Notes: generated from the sequence alone by a model not told the origin. Shown: positions 16,241 through 24,952, numbered from the stretch's first letter. The stretch: 41,761 bases of DNA from Chamaesiphon sp. 336R_metabinner_41 (GCA_025359915.1 JANYDE010000164.1:1-41761); one strand, 5' to 3'. Numbers and translations are program-made.

Positions 16241-17689
16241 TTACCTATTACGTAAGTTCCACCACTTCAATATCTCGTACCATTGAGGTTGTTTGCTAAC
16301 ATAAGTATGCCATTCTTGGGCTGTTTGATAGATAAATTCGGTATAACTAGGGGATAAACATGGAAAGGTAGTCAGATCAGTAATTTTTAGTTTTTGTTGG
16401 ATTGCTAGAGCGAGAAATTGAATTAATTCTGGTGCATTTTGTCCGATCATTTCCGCACCGAGAATTTGTCCTTTGCGAGTAACGAGAATTTGACAGTAAC
16501 CACTAGTGATATTGTCAACGATCGCCTGCGGACAGTTTTTCAAATGCTTTCTGAGAATAATCAGATCCTTTCTATCGCTATTTTTAGCAGTATTTATTGT
16601 CATCCCCACTCGTGCTAATGGTGGATCGGTATATACTGCCCAAGGGAGATTATTATAGCTATGATAATCAACTTTGATTTTGCGCCGAGATAGAGCATTG
16701 TGAACGGCAATTTTAGATTCGTACTGAGTCAGGCTCTGACTATGATAGCCACCTAAAACATTTCCACAAACACTACCACAGGCATAAATTTGGGGATGGG
16801 ATGTGCGGAGCTTTTTATTGATCGAGATGCCTTTGATATTGTAATCTATACCTACACCAACGAGATTAAATGGTTCTACAAATGGTCGATCTGGTAATGC
16901 AATAAAAACTTCATCTACAGCGATCGAATCATCGCCGATACTTACTACTTTAGCCTTATGTTCTTGATTGACTCTGGTGACAGTAGTTTCTAGATAAATT
17001 TGGACACCATCGGCTTCTAATTGTGCCTGAATTAGCTGCGCAGTATCGAGATCTTCATAAGGTAAGATTTGGGCTGTTTCGACGATGAGTTTGACTTTAC
17101 ACCCCAATTTTGCTAGCGTCTGCGCTAATTCTACCCCGATCGATTCTGTCCCAATAATCGCCCAGCGTAAGGGTATTTTACCATCGACTAAACTCGGTAA
17201 TCGATTCGCCAAGAGCGAGGCTACGCCAACAAGTGTCAGATATCCCGCTGCCTGAATTCCTGGAATCAGCGGATAATGAGACATCGATCCTGTCGCCATC
17301 AAATAAGCACGAGCGTGGAGAGATCTTTGATTGATATTAAACGCCAAATGGGGAAGACGACAAAATTCACCCATCCCCACAATCGTATCTACACCCATCG
17401 CCGCTAATAGCGCGGGACTGGATTGTTGCTCGATCCTGTCATTGGCTAGCTCGGCATACTTCCAGGGATAGCTAGATAGCTGTTGAAGCGACGATTGGTT
17501 CGATCGACTATATTTAGCTATTTGTGCCAGTGCATAGGGGTAGAAATCGCTCTGAGGATAGACTTGCCAACTAGCCGATTGCGGCAAAATCAGCGCAACC
17601 CGCGCTTGTAAATTCACAGCCTCAATCGCTGCTGTTCGCGCTGCTGCTGTTGCACCAATAATTACTAAGTCGTATTCTACAGGAGGCAA
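16241..17689 (-). CDS. Lpd/MerA-like flavoprotein lacking redox cysteines
   Basis: 482 aa. Overall order is that of pyridine nucleotide-disulfide reductases: FAD motif YDLVIIGATAAARTAA, NAD(P) motif RWAIIGTESIGVELAQTL near residue 180, the second FAD motif IYACGSVCGN, and a C-terminal dimerisation domain beginning YTDPPLARVGMT. The redox-active CxxxxC expected near residue 45 is absent (the region reads SASWQVYPQSDFYPY), and the partner-subunit His-Glu segment (HAHPTxSE) reads LSPSYTEF. It should bind FAD and perhaps NAD(P)H but cannot do disulfide chemistry. The first dinucleotide loop is also relaxed (GATAAA). The only available start is TTG at 17689, set against a G-rich octamer repeat with no ribosome site, so the 5' end may be altered. 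EndoU gene follows after 39 bp. Confidence 0.8.
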   Translation of the reverse strand: MPPVEYDLVIIGATAAARTAAIEAVNLQARVALILPQSASWQVYPQSDFYPYALAQIAKYSRSNQSSLQQLSSYPWKYAELANDRIEQQSSPALLAAMGVDTIVGMGEFCRLPHLAFNINQRSLHARAYLMATGSMSHYPLIPGIQAAGYLTLVGVASLLANRLPSLVDGKIPLRWAIIGTESIGVELAQTLAKLGCKVKLIVETAQILPYEDLDTAQLIQAQLEADGVQIYLETTVTRVNQEHKAKVVSIGDDSIAVDEVFIALPDRPFVEPFNLVGVGIDYNIKGISINKKLRTSHPQIYACGSVCGNVLGGYHSQSLTQYESKIAVHNALSRRKIKVDYHSYNNLPWAVYTDPPLARVGMTINTAKNSDRKDLIILRKHLKNCPQAIVDNITSGYCQILVTRKGQILGAEMIGQNAPELIQFLALAIQQKLKITDLTTFPCLSPSYTEFIYQTAQEWHTYVSKQPQWYEILKWWNLRNR

Positions 17690-17745
17690 GGGGAGTGTGG
17701 GGAGTGGGGTAAAGGGGAAAGGGTAAAGGGGAGGAGTGTGGGAGA
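17690..17745. repeat. G-rich STRR next to flavoprotein start
   Basis: Units of GGGGAGTGTGGGGAGTGG and GGGGAAAGGGTAAAGG type. The complement shares a 25-bp exact stretch with the array before hisG (37300-37324), so both belong to the same repeat family. Confidence 0.75.
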
Positions 17746-17784
17746 ATAACGATAATTAATTCACTGTCAACTATCAACTAAATT

Positions 17785-18534
17785 ATGCGTCTACACTTGA
17801 GTACTTGGACAGAAGTCGAAATATATCTGCAAAAGTCCACTGGAATAATTATACCGATCGGTTCGACCGAGCAACATGGCCCGACGGGATTAATTGGTAC
17901 AGATGCCATTTGTGCAGAAGCTATCGCCGCAGCGGTGGGAGTAGCTACAGAGGCACTAGTTGCACCGACGATTAATGTGGGGATGGCATTACATCATACT
18001 GGTTTTCCAGGGACGATTAGTCTGCGTCCAAGTACGATGATTCTAGTCATCCGCGACTATATTACCTGTTTGGTGCGGTCTGGATTTACCAAATTTTTTT
18101 TTATTAATGGTCATGGGGGAAATATTGCTACGCTAAAGGCAGCTTATTCCGAAACATATGCTCATTTAGCAGACTTGAATATTCCCAATGCCGATCGAGT
18201 AGAATGTCAAACAGCAAATTGGTTTATGTCGGGGAGTGTCTATCGTCTTGCTAAAGAATTATACGGCGATCGAGAGGGTTCTCATGCTACTCCTTCAGAA
18301 GTGGCTCTGACTCAGTATCTCTATCCCGAAGCGATTAAATCTGCTCCATTGAATCTGGCTCATCTCTCTCAAGAGCGCAAAATTCTCAGCGCGGCAGATT
18401 TTCGTCGTCGTTATCCAGATGGTAGAATGGGTTCGGATCCCAGTCTGGCGACACCCGCACATGGCAAGCAATTTTTTGATCTCTCAGTCAAAGATCTGAC
18501 AGCTAACTATCTAGAATTTTTGGCTAGTAAATAG
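17785..18534 (+). CDS. Creatininase-family amidohydrolase
   Basis: 249 aa, full-length member of the creatininase/FAPy-deformylase-like family of zinc hydrolases acting on cyclic or ring amides. Metal and active-site motifs are intact: IIPIGSTEQHGP (about 22-33), GTDAICAEAI, FPGTISLRPS, FFINGHGGN and DREGSHATPSEVAL. Substrate cannot be told from sequence; related proteins handle creatinine, formamidopyrimidine intermediates or the mycofactocin peptide. No mycofactocin or flavin biosynthesis partners are seen here. ATG at 17785; the leader contains CAACTATCAACTA heptamers, not a Shine-Dalgarno site. Cytoplasmic. It is divergent from the flavoprotein gene and ends 2 bp from the convergent small exported protein gene. 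Confidence 0.9.
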   Translation: MRLHLSTWTEVEIYLQKSTGIIIPIGSTEQHGPTGLIGTDAICAEAIAAAVGVATEALVAPTINVGMALHHTGFPGTISLRPSTMILVIRDYITCLVRSGFTKFFFINGHGGNIATLKAAYSETYAHLADLNIPNADRVECQTANWFMSGSVYRLAKELYGDREGSHATPSEVALTQYLYPEAIKSAPLNLAHLSQERKILSAADFRRRYPDGRMGSDPSLATPAHGKQFFDLSVKDLTANYLEFLASK

Positions 18535-18536
18535 CA

Positions 18537-18869
18537 TCACTTAATCGGCACACCGACAGATCTCAAAAATCCGCGTAAGCGCAGCAATAACAGTGTTTCT
18601 TTCAGCTTAGAACCACTAGTAGCTACAATTGCATTTTCGCGTTCGAGCTGTTGTTTTGTTTTGACAACTAGTTCGGCAAAATCAGTAGCGGATAGAGCTT
18701 TTCCATCAATGGGAGATCTCGCTTCTGTAATGATTTCAGCTCTGAGAACTTCCTCTGGAATATCAGCCTCTGGATCTAAAATCCCCGCATTAACTGAGCT
18801 GACTAGTTGACATGCGATGATGGTATAAAATCCTACTTGGACTAATTTGAAAATGATTTTTGGTTGCAT
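18537..18869 (-). CDS. Small exported cyanobacterial hypothetical protein
   Basis: 110 aa. The N-terminus has a signal-like hydrophobic segment (VQVGFYTIIACQLVSSVNAG), then DPEADIPEEVLRAEIITEARSPIDG, a pattern I associate with conserved cyanobacterial proteins of unknown role, and a helical Lys/Arg-rich C-terminus. Likely periplasmic or lumenal. The IPxEVLRxEII and SPIDGK stretch is the best handle for a family search. Divergent from the FtsL-like gene; its stop is 2 bp from that of the creatininase gene. Confidence 0.65.
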   Translation of the reverse strand: MQPKIIFKLVQVGFYTIIACQLVSSVNAGILDPEADIPEEVLRAEIITEARSPIDGKALSATDFAELVVKTKQQLERENAIVATSGSKLKETLLLLRLRGFLRSVGVPIK

Positions 18870-18974
18870 CGACTTAAATTAGTTGACAAAAGTATCGATC
18901 TGAAAAATGTTAGCATAAACGCACAAGATATTTAATTACTGTTTTCGGCAACCATTATCCGAACAATATTCCGC

Positions 18975-19523
18975 ATGGATCGACAAAAAAAACCATCTTA
19001 TGCTAAAAATTCGCCACAGGAGATCGGAAATAAACGGCGAGATCGCACGACTACCAAAAAAATGTCAGCTTCAAAACCTGCTGCAACAAAATCGAATGTA
19101 GCTAAATCACAGCATTCTCGTCAGCAGCAACAAGTCAGACAATTACCGCAGCGGTACGCCATTCCAGTCTGGCTCAGATTGCTATTAGCCGTCCAAAAAG
19201 TTTCGATGGTATTATTTGTGAGTGTGTTTGGCTTGAGTTCGATCGTTTATGGCTACACGATGCATACCCAAACCACTTGGAGATCTCAGCAGGATCGATT
19301 AAGGCGGTTGCAAAACCAAGAACGCCAAAAAGCTGTAATGAATGAAAATCTCAAACAACAGATGGCTCAAATCGCCGAACAGCCAGAAAGTGGATTGGTT
19401 CAACCCAAACCGCATCAAATAATTTTCATCCACAGCGCGCCGCCACGGCAGCCTAAATCGATCCCAAATCTACCCCCTTCTCCCCAGCCCACTCCAGTCT
19501 CTAAACTTCCCCTCGGATATTAA
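18975..19523 (+). CDS. Bitopic FtsL/DivIC-like membrane protein
   Basis: 182 aa with a basic, Gln/Lys/Ser-rich cytoplasmic N-terminus (1-65), one transmembrane helix (about 66-92, LLLAVQKVSMVLFVSVFGLSS), a short coiled-coil segment (about 95-135, QQDRLRRLQNQERQKAVMNE) and a Pro-rich tail ending in PLGY. This is the layout of FtsL/DivIC septum proteins and I recall similar cyanobacterial proteins being considered FtsL-like, but sequence identity to FtsL is not obvious. A cell-division scaffold is therefore a structural guess. Located at the inner membrane. ATG at 18975; mobA begins within a few bases of its stop, so the two may be cotranscribed. Confidence 0.6.
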   Translation: MDRQKKPSYAKNSPQEIGNKRRDRTTTKKMSASKPAATKSNVAKSQHSRQQQQVRQLPQRYAIPVWLRLLLAVQKVSMVLFVSVFGLSSIVYGYTMHTQTTWRSQQDRLRRLQNQERQKAVMNENLKQQMAQIAEQPESGLVQPKPHQIIFIHSAPPRQPKSIPNLPPSPQPTPVSKLPLGY

Positions 19524-19524
19524 C

Positions 19525-19541
19525 TTGGTGCAAGATGTGAG
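19525..19541. repeat. Second copy of the 17-bp repeat, at the mobA start
   Basis: TTGGTGCAAGATGTGAG matches 122-138 exactly. It is followed by CTCCCACACCTCCC, similar to other C-rich repeat blocks. The putative TTG/GTG start codons of mobA (19525, 19528, 19537) all lie inside it. Confidence 0.8.
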
Positions 19542-20148
19542 CCTACCAATCTCCCACACCTCCCTATCGACAATCATCCTCGCTGGTGGTCGGAGTTCGC
19601 GGATGGGTCGAGACAAAGCTATGATTGAGATTGATGGTGTCCCACTACTGCGCCGGATTTATGATGTAGTTGCGGCGTGTGAACACCTAGACGAGATTTA
19701 TATCGTGACACCTTGGCTGGAAAGATATCGACAGGTTCTCCCCGACGATTGTAAGTTTATGCTCGAACAGCCACCGCATCGAGGCCCGCTCGTTGCTTTT
19801 TCCCAAGCATTGGCAAAAATTACCGCCGAATGGGTGCTGTTACTCGCCTGCGATCTGCCAAATCTATCAACTCCAATCATTCAATCCTGGATCGACGGAT
19901 TGCCCGCTGTAGACAGCCAGAGCATCGCTTACTTGCCTAGACATATACCCAAGGGTTGGGAGCCTTTATGTGGCTTCTATCGTCAAAATTGCCATGAATC
20001 CTCGATCGACTATATCGACAATGGGGGACAATCTTTTCAAGACTGGCTGAAGATGAATATGGTGACAGAATTGGCAATTGCCGATCCTCTATGGCTAGCA
20101 AATTGTAACACACCAGCAGATTTGGAGCTGCTGTTCCCGCAAATGTAG
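19528..20148 (+). CDS. mobA: Molybdenum cofactor guanylyltransferase
   Basis: About 206 aa. MobA transfers GMP from GTP to molybdopterin-Mo, giving the bis-MGD form used by nitrate reductase (NarB in cyanobacteria) and related enzymes. The nucleotidyltransferase signature TIILAGGRSSRMGRDKA is present, then PPHRGPLVAF, LLACDLPNLS with the metal-binding Asp, and EPLCGFY. The start is uncertain: no ATG precedes the core, only TTG 19525, GTG 19528 and GTG 19537, all within a 17-bp dispersed repeat, so the first dozen residues (VQDVSLPISHTS) appear repeat-derived. Follows the FtsL-like gene immediately and precedes the DUF3143 gene by about 80 bp. Confidence 0.9.
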   Translation: MQDVSLPISHTSLSTIILAGGRSSRMGRDKAMIEIDGVPLLRRIYDVVAACEHLDEIYIVTPWLERYRQVLPDDCKFMLEQPPHRGPLVAFSQALAKITAEWVLLLACDLPNLSTPIIQSWIDGLPAVDSQSIAYLPRHIPKGWEPLCGFYRQNCHESSIDYIDNGGQSFQDWLKMNMVTELAIADPLWLANCNTPADLELLFPQM

Positions 20149-20225
20149 CCTCGACCCCAGGCTAAACTCAGGTTAAGATTAGGTATCGCTCGATCGTCTT
20201 TTGTACCTTCGTTAACTCCGAATCC

Positions 20226-20522
20226 ATGCCATCCATGACCCTATTACCGATTGAGACCCCGTTATACAATCATCCACTGCCAGAAATCGAACGATGGTTG
20301 ATATCGATGGGGTGCGAGCAAGATGATAGTGAGTTGCATTGCTGGCATATCAATCGACCTGATTGGCGGGCAGAATTATCGTTAGATGTCGAAGAACTAA
20401 CTGTTCGATATCATTCAACGATGGCGGCAACTTCTAGCTCAGATGCTCAAAGTATTTATCGAACATTCAAATACTCCCTCAGTCGTCAGGATATCGAAAA
20501 CGCTGTCTTTGCAGGGCCTTGA
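20226..20522 (+). CDS. DUF3143 family protein
   Basis: 98 aa. The whole protein matches DUF3143, a short cyanobacterial family: LYNHPLPEIERWLISMGCEQ, LHCWHINRPDWRAELSLDVEELTVRY and FKYSLSRQDIENAVFAGP. Function is unknown; the protein is soluble, compact and probably cytoplasmic. ATG at 20226 (a second ATG at 20235 is possible). Its 3' end faces the lipoprotein gene across a strong hairpin. Confidence 0.88.
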   Translation: MPSMTLLPIETPLYNHPLPEIERWLISMGCEQDDSELHCWHINRPDWRAELSLDVEELTVRYHSTMAATSSSDAQSIYRTFKYSLSRQDIENAVFAGP

Positions 20523-20589
20523 TTTAGTGGATAGTGGATAGTGTGTAACGGTGATGTTGAGAGCACTCAACGATTGATCCAAAAACAAT

Positions 20590-20637
20590 GCCATCAAGAT
20601 CGTTGACTCTCAGCGAGTTGGGAACGATCTTGATGGC
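20590..20637. terminator. Strong hairpin between convergent genes
   Basis: A perfect 15-bp inverted repeat, GCCATCAAGATCGTT (20590-20604) and AACGATCTTGATGGC (20623-20637), with an 18-nt loop that itself holds ACTC...GAGT. There is no clear T-run on either side, so it may act as a bidirectional terminator or RNA 3'-stabiliser for the DUF3143 and lipoprotein genes. Confidence 0.6.
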
Positions 20638-20697
20638 TATCGATATATTCTAGATTAGGTCAAGTGTTGCCGGAACAATCCTAGACCTAATATCTGA

Positions 20698-21093
20698 CTA
20701 AGGCTTTTTAGGAGCTTCACCTTTGGTACCAGTAGCAGGCTTATCACCTTTGATTGCCGCACCAGCACCTTTGACAGCATCACCCGCGCCTTTGACAGCA
20801 TCACCAGCTCCGCCTTTAACAGCTTCAGCTCCGCCTGTAACAGCAGCACCAGTTTTAGCTGCGCCTTCTTTCATTGCATCACCAGTTTTAGCTGCACCGT
20901 CTTTAACAGCATCGCCAGCTTTACCAGCACCATCTTTCATTGCATCACCAGCACCTTTCATTGCATCAGCAGGTGCGCTAGTTTCCGCAGGCTTGGTAGC
21001 GTCGGGAGCAGCAGCGTCATCCTTTTTACCACAAGCGGTTAGACTAGTAGTCAAAGATAGGGTAGCAACTACCAGTAATAATTTCCAGTTCAT
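20698..21093 (-). CDS. LEA-like repeat lipoprotein
   Basis: 131 aa from ATG 21093, which has GAGGAAAT at the right distance; a GTG five codons upstream is not preferred. Signal peptide with lipobox SLTAC, so Cys would be lipidated and the protein anchored to a membrane. The mature part is almost only Ala, Gly, Lys, Asp: 11-residue units such as AVKDGAAKTGD alternate with 7-residue units such as AVKGAGD, then a Lys/Pro tail. The pattern is like LEA group 3 and YtxH-like amphipathic helices, which often protect membranes or proteins during drying or stress; the actual function is unknown. Ends facing the 20590-20637 hairpin. Confidence 0.75.
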   Translation of the reverse strand: MNWKLLLVVATLSLTTSLTACGKKDDAAAPDATKPAETSAPADAMKGAGDAMKDGAGKAGDAVKDGAAKTGDAMKEGAAKTGAAVTGGAEAVKGGAGDAVKGAGDAVKGAGAAIKGDKPATGTKGEAPKKP

Positions 21094-21248
21094 TAAGAAT
21101 TTCCTCACACTTATTTTTTTGGAACCGACTTGCGGTTTCGTATACTATCTTAGCACCGAGACTGAAAAAAATTCAGGCAAGCTTAAGGTCGGAAACCGTA
21201 TTTTTTGACCGTTAAAGATAGTGGAAACCGAACAATGGCTCAAACTCA

Positions 21249-22097
21249 ATGCGAATGAACTCACCATTGCCCCATATCACTCTAGTCGATATCCTCGATC
21301 AGACGATCGAAATCAGCCAATCAGCAGCAGCGATCTTAAAGTCTTACTATCGAGTTAGTACTGACAATCTAGAGGTGCTAGACAAGATAGAAGGACCCGT
21401 GACAGTGGCGGACAAGGCGGTAGACAAACATATCCTCGATGGCATTCAAGCTATGTGTGGCGAGAGTTGTGGCTATCTGACTGAAGAGACTTATCAAAAT
21501 GGCGATCTAGAATTGTGCCAAGATTGGGTGTGGATTATCGATCCTTTGGATGGTACTAGAGATTTCATCGACAAAACTGGAGAGTATGCGATTCATATCG
21601 CCCTCACTTACAAGCATCGTCCGGTATTAGCCGTGGTGACAATTCCCGAATCAAACCGATTGTATGCCGCAATTGCAGGTGGTGGAACTTGCCAAATTAC
21701 AGCCGATGGAGTGCGGAAACCCGTACAAGTATCACGAGGTAAGAAGATCGCAGAGTTAGTTGTTGTTGCCAGTCGCAATCATCGGAGTGAAGAATTGGTG
21801 CGGTTATTAGCACAGCTCCCTTGCCAACAACAGCGAACTGTGGGCAGTATTGGGTGTAAGATAGCAGCGATCGTCGAACATCATGCCGATGTATATGTGT
21901 CGCTGTCAGGAAAGTCAGCACCCAAAGACTGGGATTTAGCCGCGCCAGAGCTGATTTTGACTGAAGCGGGCGGGAGGTTTACCCATGCGGATGGTAGTTT
22001 ACCGCAGTACAATCGGGGCGATGTCAGTCAGTGGGGATGTCTGATTGCTAGCAATGGGGAATGGCATCAGGAGCTGTTAAATTCAGTTGATAGTTGA
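21249..22097 (+). CDS. cysQ: 3'(2'),5'-bisphosphate nucleotidase, CysQ type
   Basis: 282 aa, inositol-monophosphatase superfamily. The metal-binding motifs are clear: VTVADKAVD, the EE of YLTEETYQ, WIIDPLDGTRDF and the C-terminal DWDLAAPELILTEAGG. CysQ removes the 3'-phosphate from PAP formed during sulfate assimilation, in the cytoplasm. Inositol monophosphatase or fructose-bisphosphatase activity cannot be ruled out from motifs alone, but the IDPLDGTRDF with GRFT region favours CysQ. The start could be ATG 21249 or 21255. The next gene begins within a few bases. Confidence 0.85.
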   Translation: MRMNSPLPHITLVDILDQTIEISQSAAAILKSYYRVSTDNLEVLDKIEGPVTVADKAVDKHILDGIQAMCGESCGYLTEETYQNGDLELCQDWVWIIDPLDGTRDFIDKTGEYAIHIALTYKHRPVLAVVTIPESNRLYAAIAGGGTCQITADGVRKPVQVSRGKKIAELVVVASRNHRSEELVRLLAQLPCQQQRTVGSIGCKIAAIVEHHADVYVSLSGKSAPKDWDLAAPELILTEAGGRFTHADGSLPQYNRGDVSQWGCLIASNGEWHQELLNSVDS

Positions 22098-22105
22098 TAA
22101 ATTCT

Positions 22106-22636
22106 ATGAGATTTATTCATAAAAATGTAATTATAATTATTATTGGGTTCTTGATTTTTCTAGGATTCGTATTTAGTAATTTAGGTATAGACAAAGCTTT
22201 CGCAAAAACATTCGATCGAACTAAAACTAGTTCGATCAATTACAGCTACGAAGGATGGTCTTTTAAATTTGACCGTTATGCCGTCCAACATCAAGGTAAA
22301 GCTGTTCTCGACATGGAGATCAGCTATCGATACAAAAATGGAATTGGCAAATCAAAGCTGATGAATTATCCAGATTTTGTACCTATTTATAAATTCATCG
22401 ACAACTTTTTTGTAAATTACCCCAATGAAACTGATTATTGGGAAATCTTAAATAAAAAACTAGTCGAATCTTTGCTAACAAAACCTATTCCGACACCCTA
22501 CGGAATTCAATACAAGCTAGCAGATATCCTAGACTCCTTAACTGTGAAAATAGATGTAAGGACAGCTTCATCCGATATTAATATTCCTCGATCTAGTATT
22601 GTCACAGCCAAACTGCATCATTATTCACCAGGGTAA
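22106..22636 (+). CDS. Exported hypothetical protein
   Basis: 176 aa from ATG 22106. The N-terminus is a strong hydrophobic signal (NVIIIIIGFLIFLGFVFSNL) ending near AFAKTF, so the protein is probably exported to the periplasm. The mature portion has a beta-rich start (INYSYEGWSFKFDRYAVQ) and a central FIDNFFVNYPNETDYWEILN stretch; no family is recognised. It starts 8 bp after the cysQ stop, so it could share its transcript. Its last bases overlap the convergent SDR gene by about 12 bp. Confidence 0.65.
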   Translation: MRFIHKNVIIIIIGFLIFLGFVFSNLGIDKAFAKTFDRTKTSSINYSYEGWSFKFDRYAVQHQGKAVLDMEISYRYKNGIGKSKLMNYPDFVPIYKFIDNFFVNYPNETDYWEILNKKLVESLLTKPIPTPYGIQYKLADILDSLTVKIDVRTASSDINIPRSSIVTAKLHHYSPG

Positions 22637-23380
22637 ACGGCTACCATCCCAGTCGAAAAATTCGCCACTATCAGTTGAGGTTAAACCATCTATCACAGTT
22701 AATAATTGTAATACTGTTCGATCGACTGAAAATAACTTTTCTGGTGGAACATTGCGCTGAAATGGAAGAGATAATTTGGTATCTGTGGTACCAGGATGGA
22801 GGGCGACTAAAATTGCCTGGGGACAAGTTCGTTTATACTCGATCGCAGTCGTCCGAATAAACATATTTAATGCTGTCTTCGAGGCGCGATAACCATACCA
22901 ACCACCGAGTTGATTGTCGCCAATACTCCCCACCTTTGCCGAAATCGTTGCTAAGATCGATCGATCCGCGTGTTTTAATAATGGCTGTACTTGCTTAAAC
23001 AATAACATCGCCCCCACACTATTAACTTGGAAATAACGCAATAATTGTTCCCCATTAATGTGGCGCAAACTTTTCTCTGGCTGCATCTCTCCTTCGTGCA
23101 AAACACCCACACAGTTAATCACATAGTGGAGAGCCTTCGTCTCAATTTGAATCCCTTGCATCACCGCCGCAATTTGAGATTCATCCGTAATATCCATCTG
23201 AAAACAAGATAACCGAGCATCTGTTATCGCCAATAACTCCGCCGCCGATTCTACCCGTCGATACGTCGCATAGACACGCTCAACATTATCCAGCTCAAGT
23301 AATTGTCTCACAAACCCCAACCCAATTCCCTGCCCCCCACCCACAACCAGCGCGGTTTGTAACAAACTATTACTTCCCAT
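22625..23380 (-). CDS. Short-chain dehydrogenase/reductase (CsgA/C-factor like)
   Basis: 251 aa SDR. The NAD(P) loop reads VVGGGQGIGLGFV (instead of the usual TGxxxGIG), the NNAG element is NCVG, and the catalytic Ser...YxxxK is present as SAKVGS then YGYRASK. The pattern ALHYVINCVGVLH and LHPGTTDTKLSLPF is typical of the C-factor-like SDR subgroup. It reduces or oxidises an unknown small carbonyl or alcohol with NAD(P)H in the cytoplasm. The relatives named after Myxococcus C-factor are only weak evidence for a signalling role. Upstream on the same strand is selO, 51 bp away. Confidence 0.88.
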   Translation of the reverse strand: MGSNSLLQTALVVGGGQGIGLGFVRQLLELDNVERVYATYRRVESAAELLAITDARLSCFQMDITDESQIAAVMQGIQIETKALHYVINCVGVLHEGEMQPEKSLRHINGEQLLRYFQVNSVGAMLLFKQVQPLLKHADRSILATISAKVGSIGDNQLGGWYGYRASKTALNMFIRTTAIEYKRTCPQAILVALHPGTTDTKLSLPFQRNVPPEKLFSVDRTVLQLLTVIDGLTSTDSGEFFDWDGSRLPW

Positions 23381-23431
23381 CTTTCTCTTTCTCTGCGCCC
23401 TCTGCGGTTAAACTTTTTCATACAATTAGCA

Positions 23432-24862
23432 CTAGTCACCTGCGCGAATTTTAGCCAACAAATCATTAAATAGCTCCCAATTATTATCCTGAGCAATAGG
23501 TTCCCAAATCGCCTCAATTTGCGGACGTAATAAAATAGTTTGAGGATTAACTTTAGCCAAAATACTCCCAACTGAATTAAACTCAGATTCAGGTAGATCG
23601 CTCAAAGCTTGATGGTAAAACTGCAACCATTGAGGATAGCCAGAATTATTTACCACTTCCTGCATTAATTCAATCTCATTTAAAATCGAATTGAGATCCT
23701 TTACCCAACGCAGCTTAAACGCTTGACTCAAGTCAAAGAAAAATTGATGATAGCCAACTTGAGTATCACTTAATAATTGTAGCGTCGCCACTAACAACTC
23801 ATCCAATACTGGTGTTGTCTCTCTCTCAAAGCCGAGCTTTCGTAGCATCAACTTCTTATAAGCAGGGAAATAATAACCCTCGAATTTAGATAGAGCTGTC
23901 GTCATTTCTGCTGGATCGATAACAGCTCCCAACGGCTGCTGAAGTAGTTCTAAATTGAGCTTACATATTCCAGGTTGATTGCCATAGCTATATCGTCCAT
24001 AGTGGTCAAAATAGGCAGCAGTAAAGTCAGGATTATAACTAGGCAGAAAGGCAAATGGGCCATAATCAAAACTCTCACCAGTGATTGACATATTGTCAGT
24101 ATTGAGGACAGCATGACAAAAACCTGCCGCCATCCATTGGGCGACTAATTCGGCGACTCTTTGGACTAATTCAGTGTAAAATTGAGTGTATCGATCTTTT
24201 GGATCGATCGAACTTAGATGACCATAATAATATTCAATTACATGGTCTAATAACTTTTGAATCAAATCCTGGCGTTTGAGATAATTTAACCGCTCAAAAG
24301 TACCGAATCGAATATGCGATCGACTAAATCTTACCATTACTGACGATCGAGTCGGCGAAGGTTCATCTCCACGCCATAAATCTAAACCTGTCTCCACCAT
24401 ACTCAAACAACGAGAAGTCTTAACTCCCATCTGATGTAAAGCTTCTGCGGCTAATACCTCTCTGACACCACCCTTGAGCGTCAACATTCCATCACCACCG
24501 CGAGAATAGGGAGTGCGCCCCGAACCCTTGGTACCAAAATCATACAGCTCTCCGTCCACACCCCGCACCTGTCCGTACAGGAAGCCCCTACCATCACCCA
24601 ATCCAGGATTATACTCACCAAACTGATAACCGTGGTAGCGTAGAGCCAGGAAGGGATGAGCTGGAGTGTCAAATTTACCGAAAGCTTCGGTAAAATCTGT
24701 GTCGCTGACTTTGGCGGGATCTAAGCCTAATTGAACTAACAAATCGTCATTCCGAAACCGTAAAATCTGTTGCGGAAATTCTGCGGCTACGACATCATCA
24801 TAGTAGTCAGCTCCCAAGGTTTCTATTGCTGGTTCATAATTGAGTGAGATAATTGGATTCAT
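23432..24862 (-). CDS. selO: Protein adenylyltransferase SelO (YdiU family)
   Basis: 476 aa, typical SelO length. These pseudokinase-fold enzymes transfer AMP from ATP to protein Ser, Thr or Tyr, mostly in redox-stress control. Family landmarks: [20 protein letters not shown], the [11 protein letters not shown] and [20 protein letters not shown] nucleotide region, the [15 protein letters not shown] helix, and the ALLxTDN/FxYGPFAF active region, here [20 protein letters not shown]. The C-terminal selenocysteine or cysteine of some SelO proteins is not obvious (tail LLAKIRAGD). ATG at 24862. The SDR gene lies 51 bp downstream. Confidence 0.9.
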   Translation of the reverse strand: MNPIISLNYEPAIETLGADYYDDVVAAEFPQQILRFRNDDLLVQLGLDPAKVSDTDFTEAFGKFDTPAHPFLALRYHGYQFGEYNPGLGDGRGFLYGQVRGVDGELYDFGTKGSGRTPYSRGGDGMLTLKGGVREVLAAEALHQMGVKTSRCLSMVETGLDLWRGDEPSPTRSSVMVRFSRSHIRFGTFERLNYLKRQDLIQKLLDHVIEYYYGHLSSIDPKDRYTQFYTELVQRVAELVAQWMAAGFCHAVLNTDNMSITGESFDYGPFAFLPSYNPDFTAAYFDHYGRYSYGNQPGICKLNLELLQQPLGAVIDPAEMTTALSKFEGYYFPAYKKLMLRKLGFERETTPVLDELLVATLQLLSDTQVGYHQFFFDLSQAFKLRWVKDLNSILNEIELMQEVVNNSGYPQWLQFYHQALSDLPESEFNSVGSILAKVNPQTILLRPQIEAIWEPIAQDNNWELFNDLLAKIRAGD

Positions 24863-24919
24863 GAATTAGTGGGGAGTAGGAAGAAGGATTAAAAATAATA
24901 TAAATTTCAGTAGCCGATT

Positions 24920-24952
24920 AACTATCAACTATCAACTATCAATTATCAACTA
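24920..24952. repeat. AACTATC heptamers forming the crr7 leader
   Basis: AACTATC at 24920, 24927, 24934, then AATTATC at 24941 and AACTA up to 24952; the crr7 ATG follows at 24953. Related words occur near 17766, 22084 and 25832. There is no Shine-Dalgarno site between the array and the start codon. Confidence 0.85.

Noticed and set aside
20723-21208. A 161-codon plus-strand frame rich in Ala/Pro/Ser
   Set aside because: It is the antisense of the repetitive lipoprotein gene, which has a ribosome site, signal peptide and lipobox.
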